Notes: generated by a model from the sequence alone, not told the origin. A stretch of 64,000 nucleotides of DNA from Marchantia polymorpha subsp. ruderalis (GCA_037833965.1 AP031351.1:27912501-27976500); one strand, 5' to 3'; positions 1 to 11,248 are shown, numbered from the stretch's first letter. Numbers and translations are program-made.

Positions 1-1144
1 TAAAATAATTTCAAAAATTAATTAAAATTTTAACAGCATGATTTACTCATTTTCTAAGAAAATATTTTGAAGAAAAATAGATAATTTTAAGTCATCATAA
101 TTAGGCTATTGTAAACATCTTGATTAAATTTATTGAATCTATTTTTGATTGATAATAATATATTATATCAAAATGTAAATCAACTTTTTCCTTACACTAA
201 TACATTGAACTATTAATATCAAAAAATTCATATAAAATTTATTTATTTTCTATCCAGTTGAAATGAAATGAATTAATCCAAATATTGATTATTTGGATAA
301 AAAAATGTACATGAGGTTTGTAAATATAAATCAAATCACAAAATAGACTACTTTTATATCAAATAATATTTTGTTTGATATAAAAGTAATCTATTTACAA
401 AAAAGTAATCTTGAACCGAAATTAAATCTTGACATGATCATTAGATATAATTACATTCATTGCATGACACTATCATGTCACACAAATCAATTGTATCATC
501 AACAATAAATAAATAAATAATCATCACTACATAAATCAAATGCTAGAGACATAGGTTAAGAAAATAATGATATAAGATGGATAGATTTAATATTTTACAT
601 TTGATAAAGATATAATTTTTTTAGATAAGTAATAAATAATTTTATTTTTGAAATAATATTTATGCAATTTAACATATTTATTCGCAAAAAAAGTAATATC
701 TAAGTTAAATTTTTGTATTTCTAATTGATGAAGATTACTAGGATGCTAAAAAGAGCATTTTAATGGATCACAATGCAAGTGTTGATTGAGCAATATTTTG
801 AAAGTTGTAAGATGCTTAATTGGATTTACAATGTTAATATTATAAATCTTGAGATTAATACATCTCATGAAAATTTAAAACAAGAGAGCTAAAATATATA
901 ATTTTAAAATATATTTGCGTTGAATTTTCACATTGATTTGCATAAATCATTTTCTGGAATTTTGGAATTATTTGACTACATTTGAAAAACAACATCAATT
1001 TAATAAATAATATAATTTTGAATCTTTTAATAAAATATAAAAATTAAAAGTAAATTATACATAACTAGATGAAAAATGTAGAAACTTACATTACAATATC
1101 TAATTATGCAAAATACAATGAACATTTGATTATACATATAGTAT
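1..1144. other. AT-rich intergenic sequence, no gene seen
   Basis: Very AT-rich sequence with many stops in all frames. The only structure I see is the fold-back hairpin at 341-396, listed separately. Confidence 0.6.
341..396. repeat. 23-bp inverted repeat (hairpin)
   Basis: Positions 341-363 are the reverse complement of 374-396 with one mismatch, separated by a 10-nt loop. The arms contain the core ACTTTTATATCAAA. It could be a small fold-back element, a decayed MITE end pair or a small-RNA hairpin. Nothing nearby suggests which. Confidence 0.7.
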
Positions 1145-1421
1145 TGTTAGATGAAATGTTTTAATATCATTACCTAAAATCAATAAACAATAATACACAT
1201 AAACAATAAGACACAGAAATGAGTGACAGTAAAGTACACACCAAGATGTAAAGTGGTTCATTCAAGTGCACGACTGAAACAATGAATTAATTGTCAATAG
1301 TGAAAAACAAAATCCGTGTAGTAGAAGTCGGAGGGGTATTTAAACTTTCGTCCAAACGATCCATTATAGCTATCTTTACTTCAAAACCAAGGTTACTCCT
1401 TAACAAAAATTAATTTCAACA
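1145..1421 (-). repeat. 3' LTR of the copia remnant
   Basis: On the minus strand it starts TGTTGAAATT immediately after the purine tract AAGGGGGAGA and ends CATCTAACA, the expected TG...CA ends. Its middle part (about 1240-1370) aligns with 9135-9280, sharing for example TTGTCAATAGTGAAAAACA and AGAAGTCGG. The ends are inferred from the dinucleotides and the tract. No convincing 5-bp target duplication was found. Confidence 0.6.
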
Positions 1422-1422
1422 A

Positions 1423-1432
1423 TCTCCCCCTT
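1423..1432 (-). other. Polypurine tract of the copia remnant
   Basis: The minus strand reads AAGGGGGAGA, followed by TTGTTGAAAT. A purine tract directly before an LTR beginning TGTTG is the standard plus-strand priming site of plant copia elements. It fixes the element's orientation and its 3' LTR boundary. Confidence 0.65.
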
Positions 1433-1789
1433 AATTCATGTTAAGGTAACATGAAGAATAATGATCTATATTATTATTCTGTGAGAAGTTCTAGAAAAAA
1501 ATCTAATGCAACATACCTTTTGTCAACTAAATTTAATTAGAATATAACATGATAGAGTAATGATATAAAGTGTTGATTAATAAACTTGCTAGCATAGAGA
1601 TAACAGTAAACTCTATAACTTATATAATTATTCCGTGAATTCTAAAAGAAGACCTAACACAAGATCATTCTTTAAAGGGCTAATTGAAGATATTATCATA
1701 GTAAACTCAACTTATGTTCCACATACACAACTTGCATAGTAGCAAAATGCAATAGTTTGAAATTCATCATATGAATAACTTGTTTAACG

Positions 1790-1960
1790 CATCAGCTAGA
1801 TTGATTTACCGTCTATCTTGATTAGCTCAATCGTGTTATCAAACACTATTTATCTGATAAAATGATACATGATGTCGATGTGACTCACTTTATTATTCAT
1901 GAACTAGTTTGCAGTCAAATGTAAAGCACTTTGGCTATCACAATGAAGATTGATCATGCT
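1790..1960 (-). pseudogene. Copia RNase H fragment
   Basis: Minus-strand translation of about 1957-1862 gives INLHCDSQSALHLTAN, a stop, then FMNNKVSHIDIMYH. This matches the conserved copia RNase H segment with DSQSA and the later HIDxxYH motif. The in-frame stop in the middle shows it is dead. It lies between the RT fragments and the polypurine tract, as expected. Confidence 0.75.
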
Positions 1961-2348
1961 TGTATATATCTCATCTTCATAATAAAACTATTCAACCAAA
2001 TAACTTCCCTTGCTGCTTTTGCTGCCTTTACATACTCAAATTTTGTTATCGACTAAACTACACACTTTTACAAAGTAGATTTCAAACTAATGCTTCCATT
2101 GCTAAGTATAAACACATACATAGTTATAGATCTTCTTTTGTCCGGATCCTATCCGAAATCAGCATCAACAAAGTTCAACAAAAATTTGACATTGTATAAT
2201 AAATCATCAAAAAATAAGCCATAATCTACCATATTCTTCAGTTATTTCAAAATCCATTTCACTTATTCTCGATGAAATTTTTCTTGATTTAACATGTAAC
2301 TGCTCACCTTATCCATTGCAAGAGCAATATTAAACCTAGTGCACATAA

Positions 2349-2839
2349 TCAAATACATGAGGCTACCAACATGTTTATGAAGAACACATGACATTCTTTC
2401 TTCTCATGAGCATCTATAGAACATTGAGCTATGAAGAGCTTAAAATGTGATGTCAAAGAAGTACATACTCTCTTAGAATTGGCCTTATTAGACTTGTCAA
2501 GTATACAATAAACATACTTGTCATGATTCAGCCATAAATTCTTCTTTTCAAAATTCCTATGTATATCAATGACTAATATCTTATTTGACATTCTCATATC
2601 TATAAAATCTTATTTTCAAAATCCCTATGAATATCCATGTTTAATATTCTCTTTGACTCCCCAATATCACTCATCTTAAATGTAAACTTTAACTCACTCT
2701 TGCATTCATCAACATTTGCCAAGATGAACATGTCATCAACGTAGAGTACTAGAATGATGACATTGAAAGTCTCATCATTCATCTTCTTCATGTAGTCACA
2801 AACATTATGCACATTTTGTAAAAATTCTTGTGTCTTCAT
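2349..2839 (-). pseudogene. Copia reverse transcriptase fragments
   Basis: Two minus-strand reading frames make up this piece. The frame from 2839 to 2600 contains VLYVDDMFILAN, with the YVDD catalytic box of copia RT, and then MSDIGESKRILNMDIHRD, the conserved segment that follows it. The frame from 2597 to 2349 repeats the ILxxDIHR-type segment and continues into the connection region, suggesting a local duplication or rearrangement. Stops separate the pieces. The family is clear from the motifs; the lineage within copia is not. Confidence 0.8.
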
Positions 2840-3239
2840 GAACTCATCAAATTACGTATTCTATTATTTAGTAGTTTGCTTCAGTCTACACAATGATTTC
2901 AGCAATCTATAGATCAAACTCTTTTTGCCTTTGACTTCAAAGTCAACCAATGTTTCATGTAGATCTAATTCTCAAAATATACATAGAAAAATGTTGTAAT
3001 CATGTGATTACAACTTTTCATCTATCCATAATAAGATTGAACATTGCGGCTAGTGCACATTCAAGACAAATTATAACATATTTTATTATAAGTGTGAACC
3101 TTTGTTGTAGTCCACACTTTTTTTCAATGTGAAAACTCTAATCATTAACTTGGCTTTGAAGATTTTTACCTCGTCTCATGTTGGATTGTACTTCATCTTG
3201 ATTATTCACTTGGACTCAATCAATAACTGATTGGGTCAA

Positions 3240-3310
3240 GCTCAAGCTCAACCAACTCCCAAGTCTTGTTGTCAATTAATGACTGCATCTCCCGATCCAT
3301 AGCAGCATTT
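3240..3310 (-). pseudogene. Copia RT N-terminal fragment
   Basis: Minus-strand translation reads MDREMQSLIDNKTWELVEL, the typical start of the copia RT domain (E-M-x-S-L-x-x-N-x-T-W-x-L-V). It is in the right order upstream of the YVDD fragment but not joined to it in frame. Confidence 0.7.
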
Positions 3311-3499
3311 TACTCAAGTTTATTGATCAAAGTTTGAGTTTCCATGTACAAAGAAAGTTCACTATTTTCCAAGATTAATGTAGTTTCATCTCCATACTTT
3401 GTATCAAAATCACAATCTTTCAAAGAAACATTCATATTGACAATCACCTTAAGTACTACTAGATTTCATAGCCCATACTTTTTCACTTCATTAGCATAT

Positions 3500-4100
3500 C
3501 CAATAGAACAAAATTTCTTGAATGTAGTATCTAATTTAGTCATATGCTACTTGGATGTGAGAAGATAAACAATACAATCAAAGTTCTCAAACAACTATAA
3601 TTCGCCATCCATTTATGGCTCAATTCAAACGCTGTTGGAAAAATTGATTGCACTAGAAAAAAAAGATTCACCAAATAAACTATGTTGTTGATAGCTTTGG
3701 TTCAAATATCACCTGGTTAATTTGGCTCAGTATATTTTGCACTTTCTTCAACAATGTTTAGTTAAAAATTTTTGAAACAATGTTTTGTTGTGAAGTATAA
3801 ACCACTGTGAAATGGCGAGTAATTTTCTCATCTACACATTACTTCTTTAAGTCATAAGAAATGTACTACTTGTCATTATTTGATACTAAATATCTCATCT
3901 TGTATCTAGTCTGAGTCTCAACTTGGAACGGTCAACTTTTGAAAATTAGAAACACCTTAGACTTGTGGCTAAAAAAATTTATACACACAAATCTTAAATA
4001 TTCATCTATAAAAAATACATAGTACAACTTTCTATAGAATGAGGGAACTTGAACTCACTATGTACATACTCTAGTATCTTAGTGAAATCATAAATTGCAA
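3500..4100 (-). pseudogene. Copia integrase remnant
   Basis: The minus strand around 4030-3990 encodes a degraded form of the integrase core segment that normally reads F-I-D-D-Y-S-R, broken by stops. The surrounding sequence (3520-3640 and 3865-4085) aligns with 47200-47320 and 47560-47760, a second copy of the same region in this window. Assignment rests on this shared pattern and on position upstream of RT. Confidence 0.5.
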
Positions 4101-4360
4101 CATCAAAGTACTGCATATGTTGTATTTCCATGATACAATGTACACAAAATACCAAATTACTTTATAAAAACTTGGTTACATTTTTTTTCCATCAAGAAGA
4201 AACATGTATAAATCACTCATATAGTTTGGTCTAGTTTGGAATGTCATACATGATACATCTGAACATAATATGGTAAAGTGAACTTCCTCACAAATAGTGA
4301 TGTACTCTAACGAGTACAACCTATTGTGCTTGTATAATTTTATCACACGATCTAACATCC

Positions 4361-5149
4361 AACACGTCCTACCTAGAAGATTTGAATGAGCATTTTGATT
4401 TTGTCTTTTACAAAGGTCTAGATTTCAAGAGAGAAGATTTTTGACTACATGCTTAGTTTTGATTGGTTTGACCAAGTATTGAAAACTTCATTCGTTAGAC
4501 AAAGTCTAATGTTGACTTAATCTCTTGTTGACTTAGTAAGAAGTTGGAAAGGCACATATGACATGTTGTCATCTCAACCTATGGATTAGTTTAAATATAG
4601 AATTTTTAAGAGGCCAATCAAATATTGGAAATTATTTAAACTTATCATGATTTATCTTTGTAAAAATAATTTAGATAATAATTACCATTAGTTACTATGT
4701 TCACTTCTGAAGAAGTATATATAAAGAGTCAAGAAAAAAAATCATGAAGCAAGTTTGTAAAATTCATGTGTAAAAACTTGTTTCATCAATGAAAGAATGA
4801 GGTTTTTGATTTCTTGAAGTGTTGATATGTGTGTAATCTTGAGTGATGAATGAAGAGAATATATGAGATGGTGTTTGAATATGATTATAAGAGATAATCC
4901 TAGTTTTTAGAACCATGATGAACTACCGCAAAGCCATTTGAGATAAACCTTAATGAAAATCAACCTAAAACTTGCAATTTGTGGACCCAATATATCTTAT
5001 AAGTCCAAGTAAACATGCATCATCTTTAAAAGGGATGTTTAAACCATCATAAAAAGTGATAAATTCATATTTTGAGATCTAATTTTTAATTCATTTATCA
5101 TCCAACCACTATTTTTTATCATCTTTTTTTCCAATCAATCTTCGGATTA
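4361..5149. other. AT-rich spacer, possible solo LTR
   Basis: No protein-like frame is visible. A TATA-like TATATATAAAGAG at about 4717-4729 is followed by an LTR-like leader with a polyadenylation-like AATGAAAG, which could be a plus-strand LTR promoter. I could not define TG...CA ends or a target duplication, so this remains a guess. Confidence 0.25.
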
Positions 5150-5154
5150 TATTA

Positions 5155-5479
5155 CTCTATCCATGACATTCCAATGATGACATCAAGGATATATATGGCT
5201 AAGCAAACTGCTCTTCATTCAATGCTCTCCTTGTATCTATCTATGGATAAATTTTACTCCGTGGTTATATTCTATCACTTCAATTTGTCTGTTTGGAAAT
5301 TGAACTTCCTCACTCATGTACTTTATCAACATCAAACCTAAGTTCATAGCAACACTCCTTGGTAAAGAATTTTTTCTTACTTTATTATCAATCACAACTC
5401 TCATTTTGTGCCATTTTATCAAATCATTTGTGACAATGAGTTGAACTTGCTTCTTACTTGTTTTATGAATAACAACCAT
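5155..5479 (-). pseudogene. Gypsy retropepsin (aspartic protease) fragment
   Basis: The minus-strand frame from 5479 has the shape of a gypsy protease: VVIDNKVRKNSLPRSVAMNLGL corresponds to the region around the catalytic Asp-Thr/Ser-Gly, here altered to DNK, so the active site is lost. After a frameshift, 5187-5155 encodes DVIIGMSWIE, the conserved end of the domain. Lost catalytic residues plus the frameshift mark it as dead. Confidence 0.65.
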
Positions 5480-5660
5480 TTCTTTCTTTCAATCTTGTCT
5501 TTTTTCTCTTTTGTGAAATCAGTAGTGCCACAAGACAAATTTAGTGATGATTTTTTATTCCTAAAACTTCTTTCTCAACTTCTTCATACTTTATACTCTC
5601 CATGTTGTTAAACGATTGTCGTTGTATGGATTGTCGTCCTTGTGGTGCCGATCAAATTTT

Positions 5661-5716
5661 GCAAAATTTGACAATGTGACCCATTCGTCTAGATGCATAG
5701 GATTGACAATTGTCAC
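5661..5716 (-). pseudogene. Gag zinc-knuckle remnant
   Basis: The minus strand encodes CDNCQSYASRRMGHIVKFC. This keeps the C-x2-C, G-H and final C of a retroelement CCHC knuckle but has extra residues between the second Cys and the Gly-His. It sits between the gag-like frame and the protease, the expected place. Confidence 0.55.
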
Positions 5717-6327
5717 AAATTTTTGCTACTTCTCAAATCATTCAATTATTTGCATAAACCTCTTGCAAATTTAGAATCTTGATCGTCGAATCTTAACTCC
5801 AAATCTTAAATTCAATCTTCTTGCTAGTGCAAAATCTGCTCTGCGTCAATGGGTTTTCAAGCCAAATAGATCTTGAAAAGTTTTGAAGCCAGATAGATCT
5901 TGAAAATTGCTTGTTGGCTCATCGTCTGTGACACCATAAGCATCTGAAATTTGTTAAGCTATTGTGATTGCTTCGTTCACTGTGGATTGCTTTTTTGAAT
6001 TCGTCCAAACGTTTTGCTCCACTTGTATTCATAATAGATATTTGAAAATCACAAAATTCTTTAATGTACTAATGCATATTTACATTCTGTTTCAAATTTC
6101 ATAATTTCATTCTTGCATTTTGAAGAGAATCCACCGTTTGAAAATTTTGCAGAAGTCTTTCTTGCATTTCACTTCACAAAATAAAAGCATATTGTTTTGA
6201 AAACATACGTTTTCATGTCGTGTACCATGTGAGAGGTTTATCCGTAATATAAGATTTCATGAATATTATTGCAATATGATTAGAAAACATGAAATTAGTA
6301 TAAATGAATGTTCATTCTCATTATACA

Positions 6328-6672
6328 TCACTCTAGCAATCCCATTGCTCTGCTCCCTTTGTAAGTTTCCATCTTACATGACTTTCCTATCCAAAGCAAA
6401 AGATTTGCTTGATCTTCCTTATCTTGAATACATAATCTATTTGACTCAACTATATCAATATGAATTAGTTCCGATTGAACTTGGGAAGCTTGAATTTGAA
6501 TTTCAACTTCCATCTCTCCAATTCTTTCATTTTTTTTATCTCTCTCCAATGCATTGATTTTATCTTCCATGGCTTGTTGTTTTGTATATTTATATACTAT
6601 CGTTTTTTTCAACTCTTTCATCTTTGTCATGATTGCGTTGAGAATCTCATTCATATCGATTGATGTGTCCAT
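6328..6672 (-). pseudogene. Gag-like coiled-coil frame (114 aa)
   Basis: This minus-strand frame starts MDTSIDMNEILNAIMTKMKEL and is rich in Lys, Glu, Met and Ile with heptad-like spacing over about residues 5-70, typical of the N-terminus of plant gypsy gag. It begins about 600 bases downstream of the primer-binding site. There is no catalytic motif, so the call rests on position and composition. Confidence 0.45.
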
Positions 6673-7265
6673 GTTTTTTCATATTCACTCTAATAAAAAG
6701 TAAATATAATAACTATTTGACTTCTCAACAAAGTAATCACATTCTTTATAGATGATTCTATCAAAGCTCTATAGTACTTTTCTCCATAATTACTCACAAA
6801 AATTATTTTCTACAATCTTTTATGTCAATATATATTTTTAATCTCTACATAAGTGTTGAAGCAAATCAGAGCGGGTGATGCGCGATTCAAATTCATGAAA
6901 CATTCAATATGGAATGTATATGGTACAAACCCAAGTCTCTCCATAACTAACTATTGGAAAACTTGATGGCATTCTCAACTTCATCACTTAGTCATAAATT
7001 ATGCAATTCAACAAGTCACAATGTACATCCATAAATGAGATTTTTCCATGAAATAAAGATGAATATCAAATAGATTAGGAATTGATCAATGTGGTATTTG
7101 ATTCCTGTCAAGCCCATACATATCTCCAAAACTATAAGTTTTTCTTATCTCTATATGCATATCATTGACCTCTGTCAGCTTCTGTACTCTCTCAAAACTA
7201 CACTTTATCATTGCTCACTTGTTATTTCATGAAGAGTAATCCACACTCAAAGAAAGAGCAATATC

Positions 7266-7277
7266 GCTCTGATACCA
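7266..7277 (-). other. tRNA-Met(i) primer-binding site
   Basis: The minus strand reads TGGTATCAGAGC, the standard plant LTR-retrotransposon primer site complementary to the 3' end of initiator tRNA-Met. It lies one base inside the LTR end at 7279. Confidence 0.85.
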
Positions 7278-7278
7278 T

Positions 7279-7680
7279 TGTAACACTATTATTTAAAGAG
7301 AAATTTACTCAAAGATGAAAACATAAACTCTAAATATGAAAGATATCAACAATGGTTATACTCTCCGTTATATAGTTCTTAGTACAAGAAAATAATATCT
7401 CATTCCCACCATCCATTCTAGTCCTAGTGGATGAATGATTTGATGGATAACCCTAACAAGCACACTGATCGTTGAAATAGCGCTCTCAATCTAACACACT
7501 GAATCTTTACTTCGCAAGCATCGGATTGCTGACGTGGCGCTATCAACCAACGCATTTATTCTTTATTTACCAAGCACGCGGATTGTTGACATGAAAAGTA
7601 TGACTAGTGCACGCTAAAGTAACTATAACTTCATCTTGAGTAAACTCTACTTTAGTTCCAATTAACTAAAGATGATTACA
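7279..7680 (-). repeat. 5' LTR of the gypsy remnant (402 bp)
   Basis: On the minus strand it starts TGTAATCATC and ends AGTGTTACA, with short inverted ends TGTAA/TTACA, followed by the primer site. A related 403-bp copy lies at 48170-48572 in the same orientation; both share the end segments and a central ACGxGGATTGxTGACxTG segment. Confidence 0.75.
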
Positions 7681-8991
7681 TCTAGATGCGGATTTCATCT
7701 TTATGTACATGTACAACACGTTGGACAATTTTTTTTTATGTAACTGTAGCTGAAAAGCATCAAATAGCTATGTGATTTCAGCATACTGCTCAACCTACTT
7801 CATAACTAACAGGTCTAGATGTCCCATCATCATGTACACGACTTGCTATTGCAAATTTCTCCATTCAATGTCGCTGATGTGAACATGTCTCTCCTTGAAC
7901 AACATTGCGTGATTCATGGTCTTTAGCTATCCTTTCATATGCTTTACACACTTTAGGTTTTGTAGTTTTTCCAAAATGAATTTGAGCTCTATGAGCAAAG
8001 TTCACAAATCAGTGCTAATGCAATCCAAAATCTCTAAAAAAATGACTATGGATGATTGATACGTGGATCAAAAGATTGTAACGATGAAATGAAAATTGAC
8101 GTTATCAAGAATCATCGGCAAAGATTCAAATCCATAGTTGAATCCTCCAAGTTTCAAAAGAGTGTCTGGTTTATGCTCGTCAATACAAAATTTGATGGTA
8201 TGTGGCGATTTTCAACCAAAATTGAGTGACAAAAAAAAAATTCATGCATGAGCAAATTTTCATTGAGATTGCGATGAAGCTATGAGCTGCTTACAAATTT
8301 TTTATCTAGATTAAAAACCTCGTGTACAACAAACCATGATTAACCATGCGTCAATTCTTCAACTTCTACGATTGAACTTTTCACACTCAAGCCAAAGCTA
8401 TGATTTTGCCGACAATTCCTCTTGAATATTTGAATTGGCACTAGATTTTTCAAAACAACTCTCCTCTTCTGTAAACATCTCCTGGTTTCTCAATTGCTAT
8501 TAAATGTTCAAGAGATTTACATTATAGATGATTGAAATAATCGATGCTAAACTTCTACGGTTGAAGACATACTTGTACTTGCTCAGATGTCATTCTGTAA
8601 AAAATTTTATTGGTAGATTTGAACATTCATAAACGACTCATAAGAATACATCCAATAATGTAGTCATGTGAGGAGGTCGACGTCATCAACAATTCCTTGA
8701 CCGAGTTGTTGTGAGATCTAAACATATGTGTTGATGAGCTTTACTAAAATCTAAGAAACTTCAAAATCTATAATTTTGTTGTCACGAGTGGAGTAGTATG
8801 AGAGCACGAAACTACTATGCTAGATTGTCACTATTTGATCATACTCGATAGGTAGAGCTTCGTTGACATATATACGCTCTTCCCAATCAACACTGATTAT
8901 CTCCGCTCCATGAACCACAGTAAACTTTTTTTCCACCAATGGTTTCATAACAACAACCAGCAAAACAAACCTAATTTCCCATATTTCCACA
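7681..8991. other. Repeat-derived spacer, no gene seen
   Basis: AT-rich sequence between the gypsy LTR and the outer copia LTR copy. It is probably interior copia sequence near the 5' end (leader or gag) on the minus strand, but I find no diagnostic motif and all frames are short. Confidence 0.35.
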
Positions 8992-9322
8992 TGCTAATGA
9001 GATGAAATTTAAAACATCGATTAGCACCTGATATCTGAAAGCACACTAACCTTGATATTCATTTTTTAAGGAAAAAATGATAATCAGTAAACAATAAGGC
9101 AGTAAACTAATGAACATCAACGAGTCCACACAAAGATGTAACTTAGTTCATCTAGTGGTATGACTACGTCCATGGTTGAAACACGCGAGAATGAGTATAT
9201 TGTCAATAGTGAAAAACATATGTACATTAGAAGTCGGTGGGATATTTAATCTCTCGTCCATGCCACCCATCCATCATTAGCTAGAAACCAAAGTTAATCC
9301 GTAACATGAGTTAACCTCAACA
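8992..9322 (-). repeat. Diverged copia LTR (probable 5' LTR)
   Basis: On the minus strand it starts TGTTGAGGTTAAC and ends TTTCATCTCATTAGCA. It aligns along its length with the LTR at 1145-1421 (TTCACTATTGACAA, CCGACTTCTA, TTACATCTT, GTTTTAAATTTCATCT), allowing insertions. The downstream primer site is no longer recognisable. Divergence is high for one insertion, so the two copies may come from separate but related elements. Confidence 0.5.
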
Positions 9323-9765
9323 AGTTGTATAATGAAAGCTATTAATATTTATATAAGTTTTGTTCCATATGGTTGATTTGTTATAAAACAACAATTAGAT
9401 TACATGCAAAATAGTTGTTAACACAATTGTGTTGTATCTACAACCTCAAGATATTAAATGAATACATGGATTTTTGTTACTATTTCAAATAAATGAATAA
9501 AATTATCATGAAATGAGAAAAAATAATTTGATAATCATCTATACATGTTTTTAATACAGGATAATATTTAAATTAAATAAAAATTAAAATAATTAAAAAT
9601 TAAAAATCATTTACAAAAAATATTGTATTTTTTTAATATATATTGTTAGTATTATTTTATTGGTATGAAAAAAGTTATTTTATTGAGCATTCATCATGTA
9701 TTTTACATAATGAGTGCTTTAGTATCAAATGTATTTAGCCAAAGATTATAAATTTTTTTTGACTA
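9323..9765. other. AT-rich sequence, no gene seen
   Basis: Low-complexity AT-rich stretch with no frame, repeat or motif I can support. Confidence 0.5.
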
Positions 9766-9774
9766 TTGACTATA

Positions 9775-10084
9775 GGCGACGACTAGGGCCACACCCGTTT
9801 TTGCTACGGCCACAACTGCCCGCTCATTACCATGCCCATGCTTGTCAGTGGCCATTAGTGTTAGGAAACGAAGATGGAACACCGAGAGGGTCATGGGAAT
9901 GCGAAATTGGCCCAGAAATCTTTCCTCAGATGAGAGCTCGGCGACCCGTATTCAAGTCCCCCTCCTGCTACAAGGGGTGACGTCATCGTCCACCCATCCG
10001 GTTCCGGTGACGACTAGGGCCACACCCGTTTTTGCTACGGCGAGGCCCGCTTTTGAACGGGCGGGTGTGGCCCTAGTCGTCCCC
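9775..10084. mobile_element. MULE-like TIR element, 310 bp, with 9-bp target duplication
   Basis: The left end (9775-9797) and the reverse complement of the right end (10062-10084) match at 22 of 23 positions (core GACGACTAGGGCCACACCCG). The flanks are TTGACTATA (9766-9774) and TTTACTATA (10085-10093), a 9-bp target duplication with one mismatch. A 9-bp duplication with TIRs points to Mutator-like non-autonomous DNA transposons. The first 33 bases from 9778 occur again in direct orientation at 10009-10041, so the right end alone can form a tight fold-back. The GC-rich element stands out from AT-rich surroundings. It has no transposase. Confidence 0.75.
10009..10083. repeat. Internal fold-back within the TIR element
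   Basis: A third copy of the terminal sequence (10009-10028) pairs with the right TIR (10064-10083). Between them GCCCGC...GCGGGC (about 10045-10062) gives a second inner stem. The arrangement suggests a smaller element inserted in or duplicated from a larger one. Confidence 0.6.
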
Positions 10085-10093
10085 TTTACTATA

Positions 10094-11160
10094 CAGTTTA
10101 TAGCATTGAGTGTGAAGAAAATGAGAATGAAAACACAATGAAAACTTGAATTTTTGAAAGCTATGATTAAAAATTGCAAATACAACAGGAATTATTCGCA
10201 AATTTCAACATGAAAAATGCAAGGTAATATGTGTTCTTTTAGCTTTTTACTTCAATATTTGATCATTTATCTTTTTGATATATAAATGATATAAAAAATA
10301 TTTTATATTTTCCAGATCTTATTAAAAAAGGATTAAATTTTAAATAGCAAATGTCAAAATCTATTTACACATCATCAAAATATCATTATTTTGTTGATGT
10401 GTAATAGATTTGAAAAATTTTATTATGAATAAAAGTAAGATACATATGCTTAATCTAAAAAATATGAATCTTAAAATTTAAGAAGTGAATTTTGAATGTT
10501 TGACATAAACATTTGGTTTTTTTGTGTTTGTTGCCAGATTAAAAAATATCAAATCATTAATTACCTAAATATTTTTATTCTTAAAATGTATGCAACAAAC
10601 TTACAAGTGCATGTGTTAGATACGATTTGATCTAGATACTTTTAGTTTTAATATAATTCTGTGTAAGATTTATCTTATAAATTTTCAAAAAATTATCACA
10701 TATAGATATCACATAAATTAAGTAATAATAATTGGAATCTAAATAATATTCCAATGAAGAATTATTGATGTAAAAATATTGCAATAATTTTTAAAAAAAT
10801 GAATGCAAATATTTATGACATGAATGAAAGATTTTGTATGAAAATTAATTCCATGATGGGTTAAGTGTAAGTTTTATGAATAACACATCTTGTTTTTTGA
10901 ATTTCTTGCTAATCCTTATCCTTCTAAATATTCTAACATTTTAGTATCAATCATGATATCACACTTATTCTAGATTAAATTTTAAGTCTTACATTGATTT
11001 CATAAAAAAATTTGAAAAATATAGAATTTGAATGATTTTATCCGATTATTAATTAATTATACTTAAAAAAATTTAAGCTAAAATTTATATTTATTTATTT
11101 AATCAATTTTTAGTATTTAATACCATTCATAATAGATTGATTATATTTCCAAACCAATCA
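10094..11160. other. AT-rich spacer with one hairpin
   Basis: There is no coding signal. Positions about 10355-10382 (ATCTATTTACACATCATCAAAATA) and 10387-10411 form an imperfect inverted repeat of about 25 bp with a short loop. Confidence 0.5.
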
Positions 11161-11232
11161 GGGCATTTGGTCTAGTGGTATGATTCTTGCTTAGGGTGCA
11201 AGAGGTCCCGAGTTCAATTCTCGGAATGCCCC
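11161..11232 (+). tRNA. trnP-AGG: tRNA-Pro (anticodon AGG)
   Basis: The 72-nt sequence folds as a cloverleaf. The acceptor GGGCATT (11161-11167) pairs with AATGCCC (11225-11231), with discriminator C at 11232. The anticodon stem CTTGC/GCAAG encloses loop TTAGGGT, giving AGG for proline. The T arm CCGAG-TTCAATT-CTCGG is perfect. A and B boxes are present (TGGTCTAGTGG; GTTCAATTC). No intron and no encoded CCA. A run of five T at 11249-11253 fits a Pol III terminator. It stands alone in AT-rich DNA and looks functional. Confidence 0.95.
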
Positions 11233-11248
11233 CCTCTGGCCATGAGCG

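Larger units (their letters stand above)
1145..4360 (-). mobile_element. Decayed Ty1/copia LTR retrotransposon (3' part)
   Basis: Read on the minus strand, the order is integrase-like sequence (about 4100-3500), start of reverse transcriptase (about 3310-3240), RT core with YVDD (2839-2600), RNase H (about 1960-1790), polypurine tract (1432-1423) and an LTR (1421-1145). That order, with integrase before RT, defines Ty1/copia. Every domain is broken by stops and frameshifts, so the copy cannot be autonomous. The matching 5' LTR is probably the diverged copy at 8992-9322. If so, the unit was enlarged by a later insertion, because a copia interior is normally about half that length. Confidence 0.75.
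5150..7680 (-). mobile_element. Decayed Ty3/gypsy LTR retrotransposon (5' part)
   Basis: Read on the minus strand, the order is LTR (7680-7279), primer-binding site (7277-7266), gag-like coiled-coil frame (6672-6328), zinc-knuckle remnant (about 5716-5661) and protease (about 5480-5155) ending with DVIIGMSWIE then YNPKIDW. The last motif is the hallmark of plant gypsy protease just before RT. RT, RNase H and integrase are missing. The remnant lies between the two diverged copia LTR copies, so it is probably a nested insertion that was later truncated. All frames contain stops or shifts. Confidence 0.7.
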
